Below, in pieces: positions 51,379-60,590 of a stretch of DNA of 64,000 nt. The notes below the pieces were generated by a model, which saw only the letters and a program-made list of their open reading frames with translations, made no database searches and had not been told where the DNA came from. The DNA comes from Sulfitobacter pontiacus (GTDB taxonomy: Bacteria; Pseudomonadota; Alphaproteobacteria; Rhodobacterales; Rhodobacteraceae), in NCBI RefSeq assembly GCF_040790665.1, contig NZ_CP160849.1, positions 2,443,501 through 2,507,500 of the forward strand. The letters are read 5' to 3'. The first letter of the stretch is position 1; each line of letters starts with the position of its first letter. The translations under genes were made by a program, and so were the position numbers.

Positions 51379-51879
51379 TCAGGACGCCGGGTTCGGCTTT
51401 TGTGCAGGGGCGGATTTCGCGCCGGGGTTCAGCGGGTCGTCCTGACGCTGAACGGAGCCTTCGAAATGCGCACCGGATTCGATGGCGATGGTCTTGTGGA
51501 TGATGTCGCCTTCGACGCGGGCGGTCGATGTCAGGCGGACTTTCAGACCGCGCACGCGGCCCACGATACGGCCGTTGATCACAACGTCATCGGCGATCAC
51601 TTCGCCTTTGATGGTCGCGGTTTCGCCGATGGTCAGCAGGTGGGCGCGAATGTCGCCTTCCACGGTGCCTTCAACCTGGATGTCGCCGGTTGTTTTCAGG
51701 TTGCCGGTGATGTGCAGATCGGAGGACAGCACGGAGGCAGGTGGTTTTGTCTTGGGCGCGCTGGCCTTGAATTCGCTTTGCTTGGGCGCAGTCGGTGCAG
51801 AGGATGACGGTGCAGCGGTGCTGGACGTGTCTGCGTCGGATTTAGGAGCGGGATCATTGATTTTGCTTTTAGAAAACAT
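51379..51879 (-). CDS. Bactofilin
   Basis: 166 residues. The central bactofilin (DUF583) domain, residues ~50-150, shows the beta-helix repeats SSDLHITGNLKTTGDIQVEGTVEGDIRAHLLTIGETATIKGEVIADDVVINGRIVGRVRGLKVRLTSTARVEGDIIHKTIAIESGAHFEGSVQR. Flanking Ser/Pro/Lys/Ala-rich tails are disordered, as usual. Bactofilins form filaments without nucleotide that recruit cell-wall enzymes at chosen places. It overlaps the end of the M23 gene by 11 nt, so both come from one mRNA. Confidence 0.93.
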   Translation of the reverse strand: MFSKSKINDPAPKSDADTSSTAAPSSSAPTAPKQSEFKASAPKTKPPASVLSSDLHITGNLKTTGDIQVEGTVEGDIRAHLLTIGETATIKGEVIADDVVINGRIVGRVRGLKVRLTSTARVEGDIIHKTIAIESGAHFEGSVQRQDDPLNPGAKSAPAQKPNPAS

Positions 51880-53197
51880 CGTTTGCAGCCTTGATAAAGA
51901 TCATTGGATTTACAGCCTTGCCACCGACACGGACTTCGTAATGCAGGTGGACACCAGTAGACCGTCCTGATGTTCCCATATCACCTATCCGCTGTCCGCG
52001 CGATACCCTTTGGCCGACTTTTACGCGCAATTTGGATTGGTGCGCGTAACGTGTCTCGACCCCGAATTCATGTTGAATTTTTACCAACCGCCCATATCCC
52101 GAGCTCCAGCCGGCGTGGGTGACGACGCCCTCGGCTGTCGCGTAAATGGGCGTGCCCATACCCGCAGCAAAGTCGGTTCCGCTATGCATTCTGCGCCCGC
52201 CCGTCTTTGGATCCCGGCGGTAGCCATACGGGCTGCTGAACCGGAAAGACGACTTGAGCGGGCTCGCAAAGGGCGCTTTTTGCGCGGCAATGCGGTACAT
52301 ATTCAGCTTGTCCATCTGGCTTAGCAGCCGGTTGGCACGCAGCGTATCCGGAGAAGGAACCTCCCCCCGTGTAGAGAAGCTGAGAGGCATGAGCGGGCCG
52401 CCTTGACCGGAATAACCGCGCCGCACCGTCGCCAGCATCCGGTCGGTCGGCATGCCCGCGCTGCGGAACATCTTATCAAGCGGCGCAACAGAGACGGTCA
52501 TAGCCTCTTCAAGCTGGCGGAAAATCGCGTCGTTCTGTTCGCGCATCAAGGCCAGCTTCTGGTTCAGTTCATCCGCCTGGATCAGCGCGTCTTGGGCATC
52601 AATCACCACCTGATCGCGTTCGGCGGCGGTACGCTCAAGCGCCTCTGCCAGCAGGGAAATCGGGGCGGAGGATCCATTGGCGGCTGTCTTGGACTTGCCG
52701 TCGCCTTCCGCGGCCCCTTCCAGTTCCGCGACCTGGGTGCGCGCAGCTTCGCGGTCTTTCATCGTGTCGCGCAGGGTGCTTTGAATAACTTCGATGCCGG
52801 TCTCAAGCTCGCGGCGGCGCGTCTCGGATTGCAGCAGCTCGGACTGCATGACCGAAATCTGCTTCAGCGCGGCGTTAAACCGTTCCTGCGCGGCAACGGC
52901 CTCTTCCGCGCGCCCATTGCGCTGCGCTGAAAGATCGCTCAACCGGGCCTGATAGGTGCGTTGGTCGCGTTTGGCTTGTTCGCGAAAATTGCCCGACCCG
53001 ATGCTGTCCATCAGGATCACGGCGGTGGCGACGATCGACCAGGCCACAAACAAAGACGCCCCGGTGAAGACGAAAAGCTGGGTAACGGGGCGCAGGCGGA
53101 TAAAGCGTGTGTCGGTATCGGATTTCAGAAAAACGCGGCGTTCGGGAAAAAACCGTTCAAGCGCCGAATGAATTTTGATCGCAAACCTTGTCCGCAC
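51869..53197 (-). CDS. M23/LytM peptidase with coiled coil
   Basis: 442 residues. A membrane helix at ~37-58 (VTQLFVFTGASLFVAWSIVATAV), a long periplasmic coiled coil to ~residue 225, and a LytM domain at the C-terminus with the zinc ligands in HSGTDFAAGMGTPIYATAEGVV and the HLHYEVRVGGKAVNPMIF motif, so it should be an active endopeptidase. It resembles the LmdC-type enzymes encoded with bactofilins in stalked alphaproteobacteria, where the pair remodels the wall. A CtrA-like box lies 124 nt upstream. Confidence 0.92.
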   Translation of the reverse strand: MRTRFAIKIHSALERFFPERRVFLKSDTDTRFIRLRPVTQLFVFTGASLFVAWSIVATAVILMDSIGSGNFREQAKRDQRTYQARLSDLSAQRNGRAEEAVAAQERFNAALKQISVMQSELLQSETRRRELETGIEVIQSTLRDTMKDREAARTQVAELEGAAEGDGKSKTAANGSSAPISLLAEALERTAAERDQVVIDAQDALIQADELNQKLALMREQNDAIFRQLEEAMTVSVAPLDKMFRSAGMPTDRMLATVRRGYSGQGGPLMPLSFSTRGEVPSPDTLRANRLLSQMDKLNMYRIAAQKAPFASPLKSSFRFSSPYGYRRDPKTGGRRMHSGTDFAAGMGTPIYATAEGVVTHAGWSSGYGRLVKIQHEFGVETRYAHQSKLRVKVGQRVSRGQRIGDMGTSGRSTGVHLHYEVRVGGKAVNPMIFIKAANDVF

Positions 53198-53320
53198 GCG
53201 TGGTATCCTTGTTCCGTCCCTGTCACAGCACGCAAGGCCCCCACCGCGCGCTGATTGTCACCCGCCGTGCTTAGCCAGTGGGGGTCCGTCGGGCAACCCT
53301 TCAGACTTTCCCACCGGCGG

Positions 53321-53336
53321 TTAATGAAAGTTTAAC
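53321..53336. promoter_or_regulatory. CtrA-like box upstream of the M23-bactofilin operon
   Basis: TTAA-TGAAAGT-TTAAC, an exact match to the CtrA full site TTAA-N7-TTAAC, in an AT-rich patch 124 nt upstream of the M23 start. The only exact full site noticed in the window. Confidence 0.65.
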
Positions 53337-53386
53337 GACAAATTTGGCAATAAATTGCCGATTCAACGGTTTGGAGGGCGAATATT

Positions 53387-54196
53387 TTAAACACTCTCGG
53401 TCAACGGCCAGTAAAAATCCGGTGGAATCCCGGCCTCTGCCCGCTTCTCTTCGTTGAACGGGGGCTTGAGAACACCGTGGAAATAGGTGCGCACCAGATC
53501 GTGGAACGCCTCTTTCGGGTCAAGCTCGTGACGCCCGCACAAGAAGTGGAACCACTTTGACCCATAGGCCACATGCGCGACCTCTTCGGCGTAAATCACC
53601 TCAAGCGCGTCGACGGCCTGCGTGGCCTTGGCGCTTTTGAACACCTGAATCATATTGGGCGTCACATCGAGCCCGCGCGCCTCAAGCACCATAGGCACAA
53701 CGGCGAGACGCCCCATGAAATCATCCACCGTATCCTCGGCAGCGCGCCACATACCAGCATGGGCGGGCAAGGCCCCGTAGTGGCTGCCCAAAGCTTCAAG
53801 ACAATCGCACATCAGATTGAAATGTTTGGATTCATCGTCGGCGGCGCTGACCCAATCATCGTAAAATCCCATGGGCATTTTGACATCGGTAAAGCGCGCG
53901 ATAATGTCCCAGTGTAGATCAACCGCGTTCAATTCGATATGGGCCACGGCGTGCAGCAAGGCGATGCGCCCTTCGGGCGATCCGGGCTTGCGGTGGGGCA
54001 CATCGCGGGGCGACAAAAGTTCTGGCTGGTCGGGGCGGGCGGGGCGCAACGGCGGGTTGGACGTGCCGATTTCCGGTGCCTCGCCTGCGGCGCGGGCAGC
54101 CCGCCACTCGGCTGCGTACTTGTGAGAAAGCGCAGTTTTCTCACGGCCATCCGCAGTGCGCAGCACGTTTTCCGCCATTTGGGCCAGCGCGATCAT
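53387..54196 (-). CDS. DUF455 family ferritin-like protein
   Basis: 269 residues. DUF455 is a ferritin-like four-helix family related to MiaE. Possible metal ligands are in HAVAHIELNAVDLHWD and DDESKHFNLMCDCLEALGSHYGALPAH, with a second pair in ALEVIYAEEVAHVAYGSKWFHFLCGR (Glu/His), giving a di-iron type arrangement. The substrate is unknown; an rRNA/tRNA hydroxylase role has been proposed for relatives but not shown. It overlaps bcp by ATGA, so they are co-translated. Confidence 0.85.
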   Translation of the reverse strand: MIALAQMAENVLRTADGREKTALSHKYAAEWRAARAAGEAPEIGTSNPPLRPARPDQPELLSPRDVPHRKPGSPEGRIALLHAVAHIELNAVDLHWDIIARFTDVKMPMGFYDDWVSAADDESKHFNLMCDCLEALGSHYGALPAHAGMWRAAEDTVDDFMGRLAVVPMVLEARGLDVTPNMIQVFKSAKATQAVDALEVIYAEEVAHVAYGSKWFHFLCGRHELDPKEAFHDLVRTYFHGVLKPPFNEEKRAEAGIPPDFYWPLTESV

Positions 54197-54654
54197 AGGG
54201 CGCGCACCGCGTCCAGTACCTCTTCCACGTGACCGGCGACTTTCACCTTGCGCCAGATGCGGGCGATATTGCCGCTCGCATCGATCAGATAGGTGGCGCG
54301 TTCGATCCCCATGGATTTTTTGCCGTACATATTCTTTTCGACCCAGACGCCATAGGCTTCGGTCACGGCCCCATCGATATCGGCCAGCAGGGGAACCGTC
54401 AGGGCATGTTTGGCCGCAAAACGGTCGTGTTTTGCCATCGTGTCACGGGATACGCCAAAAACCACGGCACCGGCGTCGGCAAATGCTTCAAGATGTTCGG
54501 AGAAGCCCACGGCCTCCTTGGTGCAGCCCGGCGTGTCGTCACGGGGGTAGAAATACAAAACCACAGCCTTGCCTCGCAGATCGGAGAGCGAAATTTCGCC
54601 ACCCCCCGTCACAGGAAGCGTAAAGTCTGGTGCAGGTTGGGAAATCTCTGGCAT
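54193..54654 (-). CDS. bcp: Bcp-type peroxiredoxin lacking the resolving cysteine
   Basis: 153 residues. Thioredoxin-fold thiol peroxidase with the peroxidatic Cys44 in YPRDDTPGCTKEAVGF. E. coli Bcp has a second Cys five residues on (TPGCT-x-x-AC); here that position is Val49, and there is no other cysteine in the protein. It must therefore act as a 1-Cys enzyme, reduced by glutathione/glutaredoxin or another thiol. First gene of the bcp-DUF455 operon, and divergent from the AsmA-like gene 99 nt away. Confidence 0.95.
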   Translation of the reverse strand: MPEISQPAPDFTLPVTGGGEISLSDLRGKAVVLYFYPRDDTPGCTKEAVGFSEHLEAFADAGAVVFGVSRDTMAKHDRFAAKHALTVPLLADIDGAVTEAYGVWVEKNMYGKKSMGIERATYLIDASGNIARIWRKVKVAGHVEEVLDAVRAL

Positions 54655-54753
54655 GGGTCACTTTCTTATGTATTGGAAGCCGTTGTCTGCACTGTCATAC
54701 TAGTCGGGCTTGGCAAAACTTAAACCCCAAGCCGCCCTAAAAACCGGACGCCC

Positions 54754-57700
54754 ATGCCCAACACCAGCGCAGCCCCCCGCAGCCCCAAGCGGAGACGACT
54801 TTGGCAAGCCACCAAATGGTCGCTGCTGGTTATTTCGCTGATTGTTGCCACCATCGCGGGGGCTGCCATCTATATGATCCGCAGCCCCATTGTCGTGCCG
54901 GAATGGCTCGAGACGCGCATCGAAGAGCGGTTTGCCAAAGATATGCCGCTTGCGCGGATCGGCTTTGGAGAGATGGTGTTGATCGTGGACGAAGGGTGGC
55001 GGCCGCGCGTTCGGCTGCGGGACGTGAATATCACCAACCCCCAAGGGGTTAGCTTTGCCGCCTTCCGCGAAGTGCGGGCCAGTTTTTCCATTCAGGGCCT
55101 GCTGGCAGGCGATGTGCAGCCGCGCGATATTGCGATGTCCGGGGTGGTGGCCAATTTGCGTCGCGATAAGGATGGCCGCGTCGCGCTGAGCGCGGCGAGC
55201 GGGACTGCCCCGGCAGAGCGGCGGGCGGCCACGATGCCGCAGTTGATCGGCCAGCTTGATACGGTGTTCGAGACGAAGGCGCTGTCGCGGCTGCGGTCGA
55301 TAGAGCTGCGCGCCCTGACCTTGCGCTACACCGATCTGCAGTCCGACAGGATGTGGACGGTGGATGGCGGGCGGCTGTTGCTGGACCGCGAAGGCGATAA
55401 CCTGCGGATGACGGCCGAGCTCGCCGTTTTGGGCGGGGGGGCGGATGTTGCCACGCTTTCTGCCAACTACAGCAGCAAAATCGGCGATACCGCGTCGCAG
55501 TTCGGTGTGAATTTCGATGGCGTGAGCGCGGGCGACATCGCGGTGCAGAACCCAGCGTTTGCTTGGTTGAAAGTGCTGCGCGCGTCTATCTCCGGTTCGG
55601 TGCGCAGCAGCCTTGACGAGGACGGCACCTTCGAGCCGCTGAACGCGACTCTGCAAATCGGGGCCGGGGTGGTTCAGCCTAATGAGCGTGCTACGCCGAT
55701 CCCCTTTGACGGGGCCCGCAGCTATTTCAGCTATGACCCAGATCAGCGTCTGCTGCGTTTTGACGAGCTTTCGGTCGAAAGCAAATGGGTGTCGGGCCGG
55801 ATCGAGGGGGCCGCAAGTCTGGGTATTGATGACAGCGGTAAACTGGGCGAGCTGGTCGCACAGGTTCGTCTGCGCGATCTGGTGGCTGACCCTGCCGATA
55901 TTTATGACACCCCTGTGTCGATTGAGGGTGCCGATCTGGATGCCAAAATCACTTTCAACCCGTTTCACATGTCCGTCGGCCGTATGGATATCGTCGACGG
56001 GGGGACGACGTTGAACCTGTCGGGGGATTTGCGGGCGGGGCCGCAGGGGTGGCAAGTTGCGCTGGATGCGGGGTTGAACGCGTTGAAACCAGCGCGCCTG
56101 CTTGAGCTTTGGCCAGAAAACGTCAAACCAAAGACCCGCAAGTGGGTGGACGAAAATATCTACGCCGGCGCGTTGAGCGACGTTGACCTTGCCTTTCGTT
56201 TGAAGCCGGGCGCGGCACCGCAAGCATACCTCGACTTTGACTTTCAGGGTGCCGAGGTTCGATTTTTGCGCACCATGCCGAATATCACCGACGGCAGCGG
56301 TCATGCGAGCCTTTCGCGCAACCGCTTTGTTGTCAGCGTGGATACCGGGGTGATCACACCGCCCGACGAGACGCCGGTGTCGGTGAACGGGTCTTCGTTC
56401 ATCATGCCGGATGTCACGGTCAAGGACGGCCCTCCCGGCATCGTTCGGTTGCGCGCCGATGCGGACATCACATCGGTCCTGGCGCTGTTGAACCGGCCCC
56501 CGTTGCAGGCAATGGACAAGGCCAACCTGCCGGTTGACGTCGTCGATGCACGGGCCCAGTTGGCGGGCACTTTGTCCTTTCCGATGAAAAAAGGCTCTGA
56601 CCCGAAGCTGACGATCTTCGACATAAACGGAACGCTGGCGGAATTCCAAAGCGACCGTCTGGTCAAAGATCGCGCGCTGCGTGCCGACCAGCTGACATTG
56701 AACGCGTCCAACAGCGGCCTGACGATCAAGGGCGAGGGCGAGCTGGACGGCGTTCCCTTTGACGGCGAATGGTCCCAACCCTTCGGGAAGGCGGGCGCTG
56801 CGAGCAGTGTCAGGGCAGATATTGCGCTGAACGCCAAAACGCTCGAGACTTTCAAGATCGCGCTGCCCCCTGATACGATCGCAGGTGAAGGGCGGGCGTG
56901 GTTCGCGATGGATCTGGTTAAAGGCCAACCCCCTGATTTTTCTGTCATATCGGATCTGCGGGGTTTGCGCATCACCGTTCCACAGATCGGCTGGACCAAA
57001 GCGCGATCCCAGACGGGCACGTTGGAGATATCGGGGCGGCTTGGGCCGGTTCCAGACGTCGATACCTTGAAGATCAGCGCCGCGGGGCTGTCGGCGCAGG
57101 GAGATGTCACATTGCACCCAAGTGGTGCGTTGGACAGATTGCAATTTCACCGATTGCAGGTCGGGAACTGGCTGGATGTGCCTGTTGATCTGATCGGGCA
57201 GGGGGCAGGTCGCCCGGTGCAGGTGGTGGTGAAAGGCGGCCGTCTTGATTTGCGCAGGGCGGAGCTCGGAAAAAGCAAGCCCAGCGGGGTCGCGAGCCCG
57301 CCGATGTTGTTGTCGCTGGATCGACTGCAAGTCACGGATAAAATTGCCCTGACAGGAATGCAGGGCGAATTTAACGTCGCGCGTGGCCTTGATGGACGGT
57401 TCACGGCAGCCTTGAACGGGGGCGCGCCGGTTTCGGGTCGCGTCGTACCCAAGGATGGCCGTAGCGCGGTGCAATTGACGGCAACCGATGCTGGTGGCGT
57501 TTTGAGGTCTGCCAACATTGCACAACAAGTCCACGGCGGCGCGCTTTCGTTGACCCTGGTACCCACCGGATCGGGCGGGGCTTTCGACGGTCATGCAGAG
57601 ATTAAAGACGTTCGTATCAAGGACGCCCCAACGATTGCAGCGCTGGTGAACGCAGTTTCCGTGGTCGGGCTGATCAACGAGTTGAACGGGGACGGGATAT

Positions 57701-58098
57701 ATTTTGACACGGTCGAAGCTGATTTTCGCCTGTCTTCCAATCGCGTCAACCTGACCCAAGCCAGCGCGACGGGGGCGTCGCTTGGGATTTCTATGGATGG
57801 GGTTTTTGCCACTGACACCGGCCAGATGGCGCTGCAGGGTGTGATCTCTCCTGTATATATGTTGAACGGAATAGCCAGTTTTCTGACCCGCAAGGGCGAG
57901 GGGCTTTTGGGTTTCAACTACTCTATCGGCGGGACGGTGCAGAACCCGTCTGTCTCGGTGAACCCGCTGTCGGGGTTTGTGCCCGGTGCGATGCGGGATA
58001 TTTTTCGCAGCACTCCACGCACGACGCCCGCTCAGGATGGGGGGGCTGCCACCCCCGCGCCACAAAAACCTGTTGCTCAACGCTTTGAGGGGCGCTAA
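54754..58098 (+). CDS. AsmA/YhdP-like (DUF3971) lipid-transfer-type protein
   Basis: 1114 residues. A cytoplasmic start with basic residues (PRSPKRRRLWQATKWS), one membrane helix (residues ~26-48) and a ~1050-residue periplasmic part. It shows DUF3971 and AsmA_2 marks: VRLRDVNITNPQGVSFAAFREVRASFSIQGLLAGDVQPRDIAMSG early, and FRLSSNRVNLTQASATGASLGISMDGVFATDTGQMALQGVISPVYMLNGIASF near the end. YhdP-type proteins bridge the two membranes as hydrophobic grooves and move phospholipids outward. It is followed by queA after 9 nt. Confidence 0.92.
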   Translation: MPNTSAAPRSPKRRRLWQATKWSLLVISLIVATIAGAAIYMIRSPIVVPEWLETRIEERFAKDMPLARIGFGEMVLIVDEGWRPRVRLRDVNITNPQGVSFAAFREVRASFSIQGLLAGDVQPRDIAMSGVVANLRRDKDGRVALSAASGTAPAERRAATMPQLIGQLDTVFETKALSRLRSIELRALTLRYTDLQSDRMWTVDGGRLLLDREGDNLRMTAELAVLGGGADVATLSANYSSKIGDTASQFGVNFDGVSAGDIAVQNPAFAWLKVLRASISGSVRSSLDEDGTFEPLNATLQIGAGVVQPNERATPIPFDGARSYFSYDPDQRLLRFDELSVESKWVSGRIEGAASLGIDDSGKLGELVAQVRLRDLVADPADIYDTPVSIEGADLDAKITFNPFHMSVGRMDIVDGGTTLNLSGDLRAGPQGWQVALDAGLNALKPARLLELWPENVKPKTRKWVDENIYAGALSDVDLAFRLKPGAAPQAYLDFDFQGAEVRFLRTMPNITDGSGHASLSRNRFVVSVDTGVITPPDETPVSVNGSSFIMPDVTVKDGPPGIVRLRADADITSVLALLNRPPLQAMDKANLPVDVVDARAQLAGTLSFPMKKGSDPKLTIFDINGTLAEFQSDRLVKDRALRADQLTLNASNSGLTIKGEGELDGVPFDGEWSQPFGKAGAASSVRADIALNAKTLETFKIALPPDTIAGEGRAWFAMDLVKGQPPDFSVISDLRGLRITVPQIGWTKARSQTGTLEISGRLGPVPDVDTLKISAAGLSAQGDVTLHPSGALDRLQFHRLQVGNWLDVPVDLIGQGAGRPVQVVVKGGRLDLRRAELGKSKPSGVASPPMLLSLDRLQVTDKIALTGMQGEFNVARGLDGRFTAALNGGAPVSGRVVPKDGRSAVQLTATDAGGVLRSANIAQQVHGGALSLTLVPTGSGGAFDGHAEIKDVRIKDAPTIAALVNAVSVVGLINELNGDGIYFDTVEADFRLSSNRVNLTQASATGASLGISMDGVFATDTGQMALQGVISPVYMLNGIASFLTRKGEGLLGFNYSIGGTVQNPSVSVNPLSGFVPGAMRDIFRSTPRTTPAQDGGAATPAPQKPVAQRFEGR

Positions 58099-58107
58099 CG
58101 GGCGCGT

Positions 58108-59172
58108 ATGAAACTCAGTGACTTCGATTTTGAACTGCCCGAGCGTTTGATCGCGACACGCCCTGCGGTCCCCCGTACGTCGGCCAAGATGCTGGTTGCG
58201 CAGGGTGATCATATCACTGACACGACTGTCGCCAATATCAGCGATTGGTTGCGTCCAGGGGATCGGCTGGTGCTGAATGACACAAGGGTTATTCCGGCGC
58301 GGTTGTCGGGGGTTCGCCGCCGGGACAGCGCACAGGGTCCGGTGCAGGCGCGTATCGAAGTAACCTTGCTGGAGCCACGGGGCGATGCGGACTGGACAGC
58401 GCTGATCAAGCCGTTGAAAAAGCTCAAGATTGACGAGACTGTCGTCTTTAGCGCCGATCTTTCTGCGCGTTTGATTGGCGTCGAGGATGGGCAGGGTCGA
58501 CTGCGCTTCAACTGCAGCGGCGACGATTTTGACGCCGCGCTGAATGATGCCGGTGCGATGCCATTGCCGCCCTATATTGCGGGCAAGCGTCCGGCAGACG
58601 CGCAGGACATGACGGATTATCAAACCGTTTTCGCCAAGAATGCGGGCGCAGTGGCCGCGCCTACGGCGTCGCTCCACTTTGATCAGTTGCTGCTGGATCA
58701 GCTCGCCGAGATGGGGGTGCGCTTTAGCCACGTCACCTTGCATGTGGGCGCGGGGACGTTTCTGCCCGTGAAGGTCGATGACATTGCTGACCATAAAATG
58801 CACAGCGAGTGGGGGCAGGTGAGCGCGCAGGCAGCTGCCGAAATCTCCGCCACCAAAGCTGCTGGCGGGCGGGTCATACCCGTTGGGACCACTGCCTTGC
58901 GGCTGGTCGAGACCGCTGCGCGGTCCGGGAATATCCAACCCTGGGAAGGGGATACCGATATTTTCATTACCCCCGGTTTTGAATTCAATGTCGCAGACGC
59001 GTTGATGACGAATTTCCATCTTCCGAAGTCGACCCTCATGATGCTCGTTTCGGCATTGATGGGGCAGAAAACTATACAAAAGATTTACAATCACGCGATT
59101 GAATCGAATTATCGGTTTTTCTCCTATGGCGATGCGTCGCTGCTCTTTCCAAAGACGCAAATAAACGCCTGA
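58108..59172 (+). CDS. queA: tRNA preQ1(34) S-adenosylmethionine ribosyltransferase-isomerase
   Basis: 354 residues. QueA moves the ribosyl of SAM onto preQ1 in tRNA to make epoxyqueuosine. Marks: [30 protein letters not shown] at the start, [72 protein letters not shown] and the end MLVSALMGQ / [12 protein letters not shown]. It lies 9 nt behind the AsmA-like gene and is probably in the same message. tgt is not in the window. Confidence 0.97.
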   Translation: MKLSDFDFELPERLIATRPAVPRTSAKMLVAQGDHITDTTVANISDWLRPGDRLVLNDTRVIPARLSGVRRRDSAQGPVQARIEVTLLEPRGDADWTALIKPLKKLKIDETVVFSADLSARLIGVEDGQGRLRFNCSGDDFDAALNDAGAMPLPPYIAGKRPADAQDMTDYQTVFAKNAGAVAAPTASLHFDQLLLDQLAEMGVRFSHVTLHVGAGTFLPVKVDDIADHKMHSEWGQVSAQAAAEISATKAAGGRVIPVGTTALRLVETAARSGNIQPWEGDTDIFITPGFEFNVADALMTNFHLPKSTLMMLVSALMGQKTIQKIYNHAIESNYRFFSYGDASLLFPKTQINA

Positions 59173-59246
59173 ATGTCGTTCGGGGGGGTGACACCTCTTG
59201 GGATCGCCGTCAGGGAGGGGGCTGATCGCGTTAAAGGATTCGTAAG

Positions 59247-60509
59247 ATGTTTCAGGTACTGAGCAGCGCATGGGCGCTTTTGTTGGGCATGTGTTTGCTG
59301 ATGGTGGGCAACGGCATGCAAGGTACGCTCTTGGGGATTCGCGGCGGGATCGAGGCATTTTCGACCTTCGAAATGTCGATCGTGATGTCGGCATATTTCG
59401 TGGGCTTTTTGGGCGGCTCGCGTATGGCACCGGGTATGATCCGGCGCGTCGGTCACGTGCGTGTCTTCGCGGCGCTGGCGTCGATGATCTCGGCTGTCAT
59501 GATCCTGTATCCGACCTTTCCGAACGTCGCTGTCTGGTCGGTGGGCCGCGTGTTGATCGGCTTTTGTTTTTCTGCGGTTTACGTGACAGCAGAAAGCTGG
59601 CTCAACAACGCCGCTACTAACGAAAACCGGGGGCAGGCGCTGTCATTGTATATGATCGTGCAAACCTTTGGCATCGTTATTGCGCAAGCGCTTTTGCTCA
59701 CCGCGGACCCTTCAGGCTTTGTCCTGTTCGTTATTCCGTCGGTTTTGGTCAGCGTGGCGGTGACGCCAATTTTGCTGTCGATCAGCCCGACGCCCGCGTT
59801 TGACACCACCAAACCGATGAGCTTGCGCGAACTGGCCGGCTTCTCGCCCTTGGGGTGTGTCGGCATGTTCCTGTTGGGCGGGGTCTTTTCGGCGCAGTTC
59901 GGCATGGCCTCGGTTTACGGTGCCGAAGCCGGGCTGACCGTGGCGCAGATTTCGATCTTCGTTGCGACGTTTTTTGTGGGTTCGGTGGTTTTGCAATATC
60001 CGATCGGTTGGGTTTCGGACCGGATGGACCGTCGTCTTTTGATCGTTATCACCTCCATCATTGGGGGTATCGGGTCTGTCATCGGCATGCTGTTGGGGCA
60101 TAACTTTAGCGTGCTGCTGCTGACCGCCTTTGTCGTAGGTGGCATGTCTAACCCATTGTATTCGCTTCTTATTGCGCACACGAACGACTTCCTTGAACCC
60201 GAGGATATGGCCGCGGCATCCGGTGGCATGATCTTTATTAACGGGTTGGGCGCTATTCTGGGTCCGGTGATCACCGGCTGGATGATGGGCACCGCGCTCG
60301 GGCCGGGCGGGTTCTACCTGTTCACGGCGGTTCTGTTCTTTGCTTTGGCGGTCTACGCGTCCTACCGCGCGACGGTGCGTCCGGCCATTCCTGCGGATGA
60401 AACGGGTAACTACATCCCGATTTACCCCGCTGCGACGACCGTTGCGGTCGAATTGGCGCAAGAATACGCGATCGAGAGCGAACAAACCGCCGAAGCGGAG
60501 CCGACCTAG
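59247..60509 (+). CDS. MFS transporter (YcaD-like)
   Basis: 420 residues with 12 membrane segments. N-terminal half: LLGMCLLMVGNGMQGTLLGIRGG, a loop with GSRMAPGMIRRVGHVRVFA and the GFCFSAVYVTAESWLNNAATNENRGQALSLYMIVQTFG segment typical of the YcaD/Mfs-type subfamily; second half: QYPIGWVSDRMDRRLLIV (the repeated Rx3-4R-type loop) and EDMAAASGGMIFINGLGAILGP. The C-terminus is cytoplasmic and acidic. The substrate is unknown. It follows queA after 74 nt. Confidence 0.9.
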   Translation: MFQVLSSAWALLLGMCLLMVGNGMQGTLLGIRGGIEAFSTFEMSIVMSAYFVGFLGGSRMAPGMIRRVGHVRVFAALASMISAVMILYPTFPNVAVWSVGRVLIGFCFSAVYVTAESWLNNAATNENRGQALSLYMIVQTFGIVIAQALLLTADPSGFVLFVIPSVLVSVAVTPILLSISPTPAFDTTKPMSLRELAGFSPLGCVGMFLLGGVFSAQFGMASVYGAEAGLTVAQISIFVATFFVGSVVLQYPIGWVSDRMDRRLLIVITSIIGGIGSVIGMLLGHNFSVLLLTAFVVGGMSNPLYSLLIAHTNDFLEPEDMAAASGGMIFINGLGAILGPVITGWMMGTALGPGGFYLFTAVLFFALAVYASYRATVRPAIPADETGNYIPIYPAATTVAVELAQEYAIESEQTAEAEPT

Positions 60510-60514
60510 ACGTT

Positions 60515-60551
60515 TTGCTAATTCGTTACATCTTGTGTCTAATGAAATTAG
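60515..60551 (+). promoter_or_regulatory. Candidate promoter and palindrome before the DUF924 gene
   Basis: TTGCTA (60515-60520), 17-bp spacer, TCTAAT (60538-60543). The palindrome CTAAT-GAA-ATTAG (60539-60551) covers the -10 and start, a natural operator position. Confidence 0.5.
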
Positions 60552-60590
60552 AAAAATTTGATCTTTTCTGTGGTCAAAGGAGGCAAGGCT

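Noticed and set aside
54700-59430. A 1576-codon open frame on the minus strand opposite the AsmA-like gene and queA
   Set aside because: Both plus-strand genes have clear family motifs and ribosome sites. The antisense frame has Arg/Gln/His/Pro-rich low-complexity content typical of the complement of GC3-biased genes.
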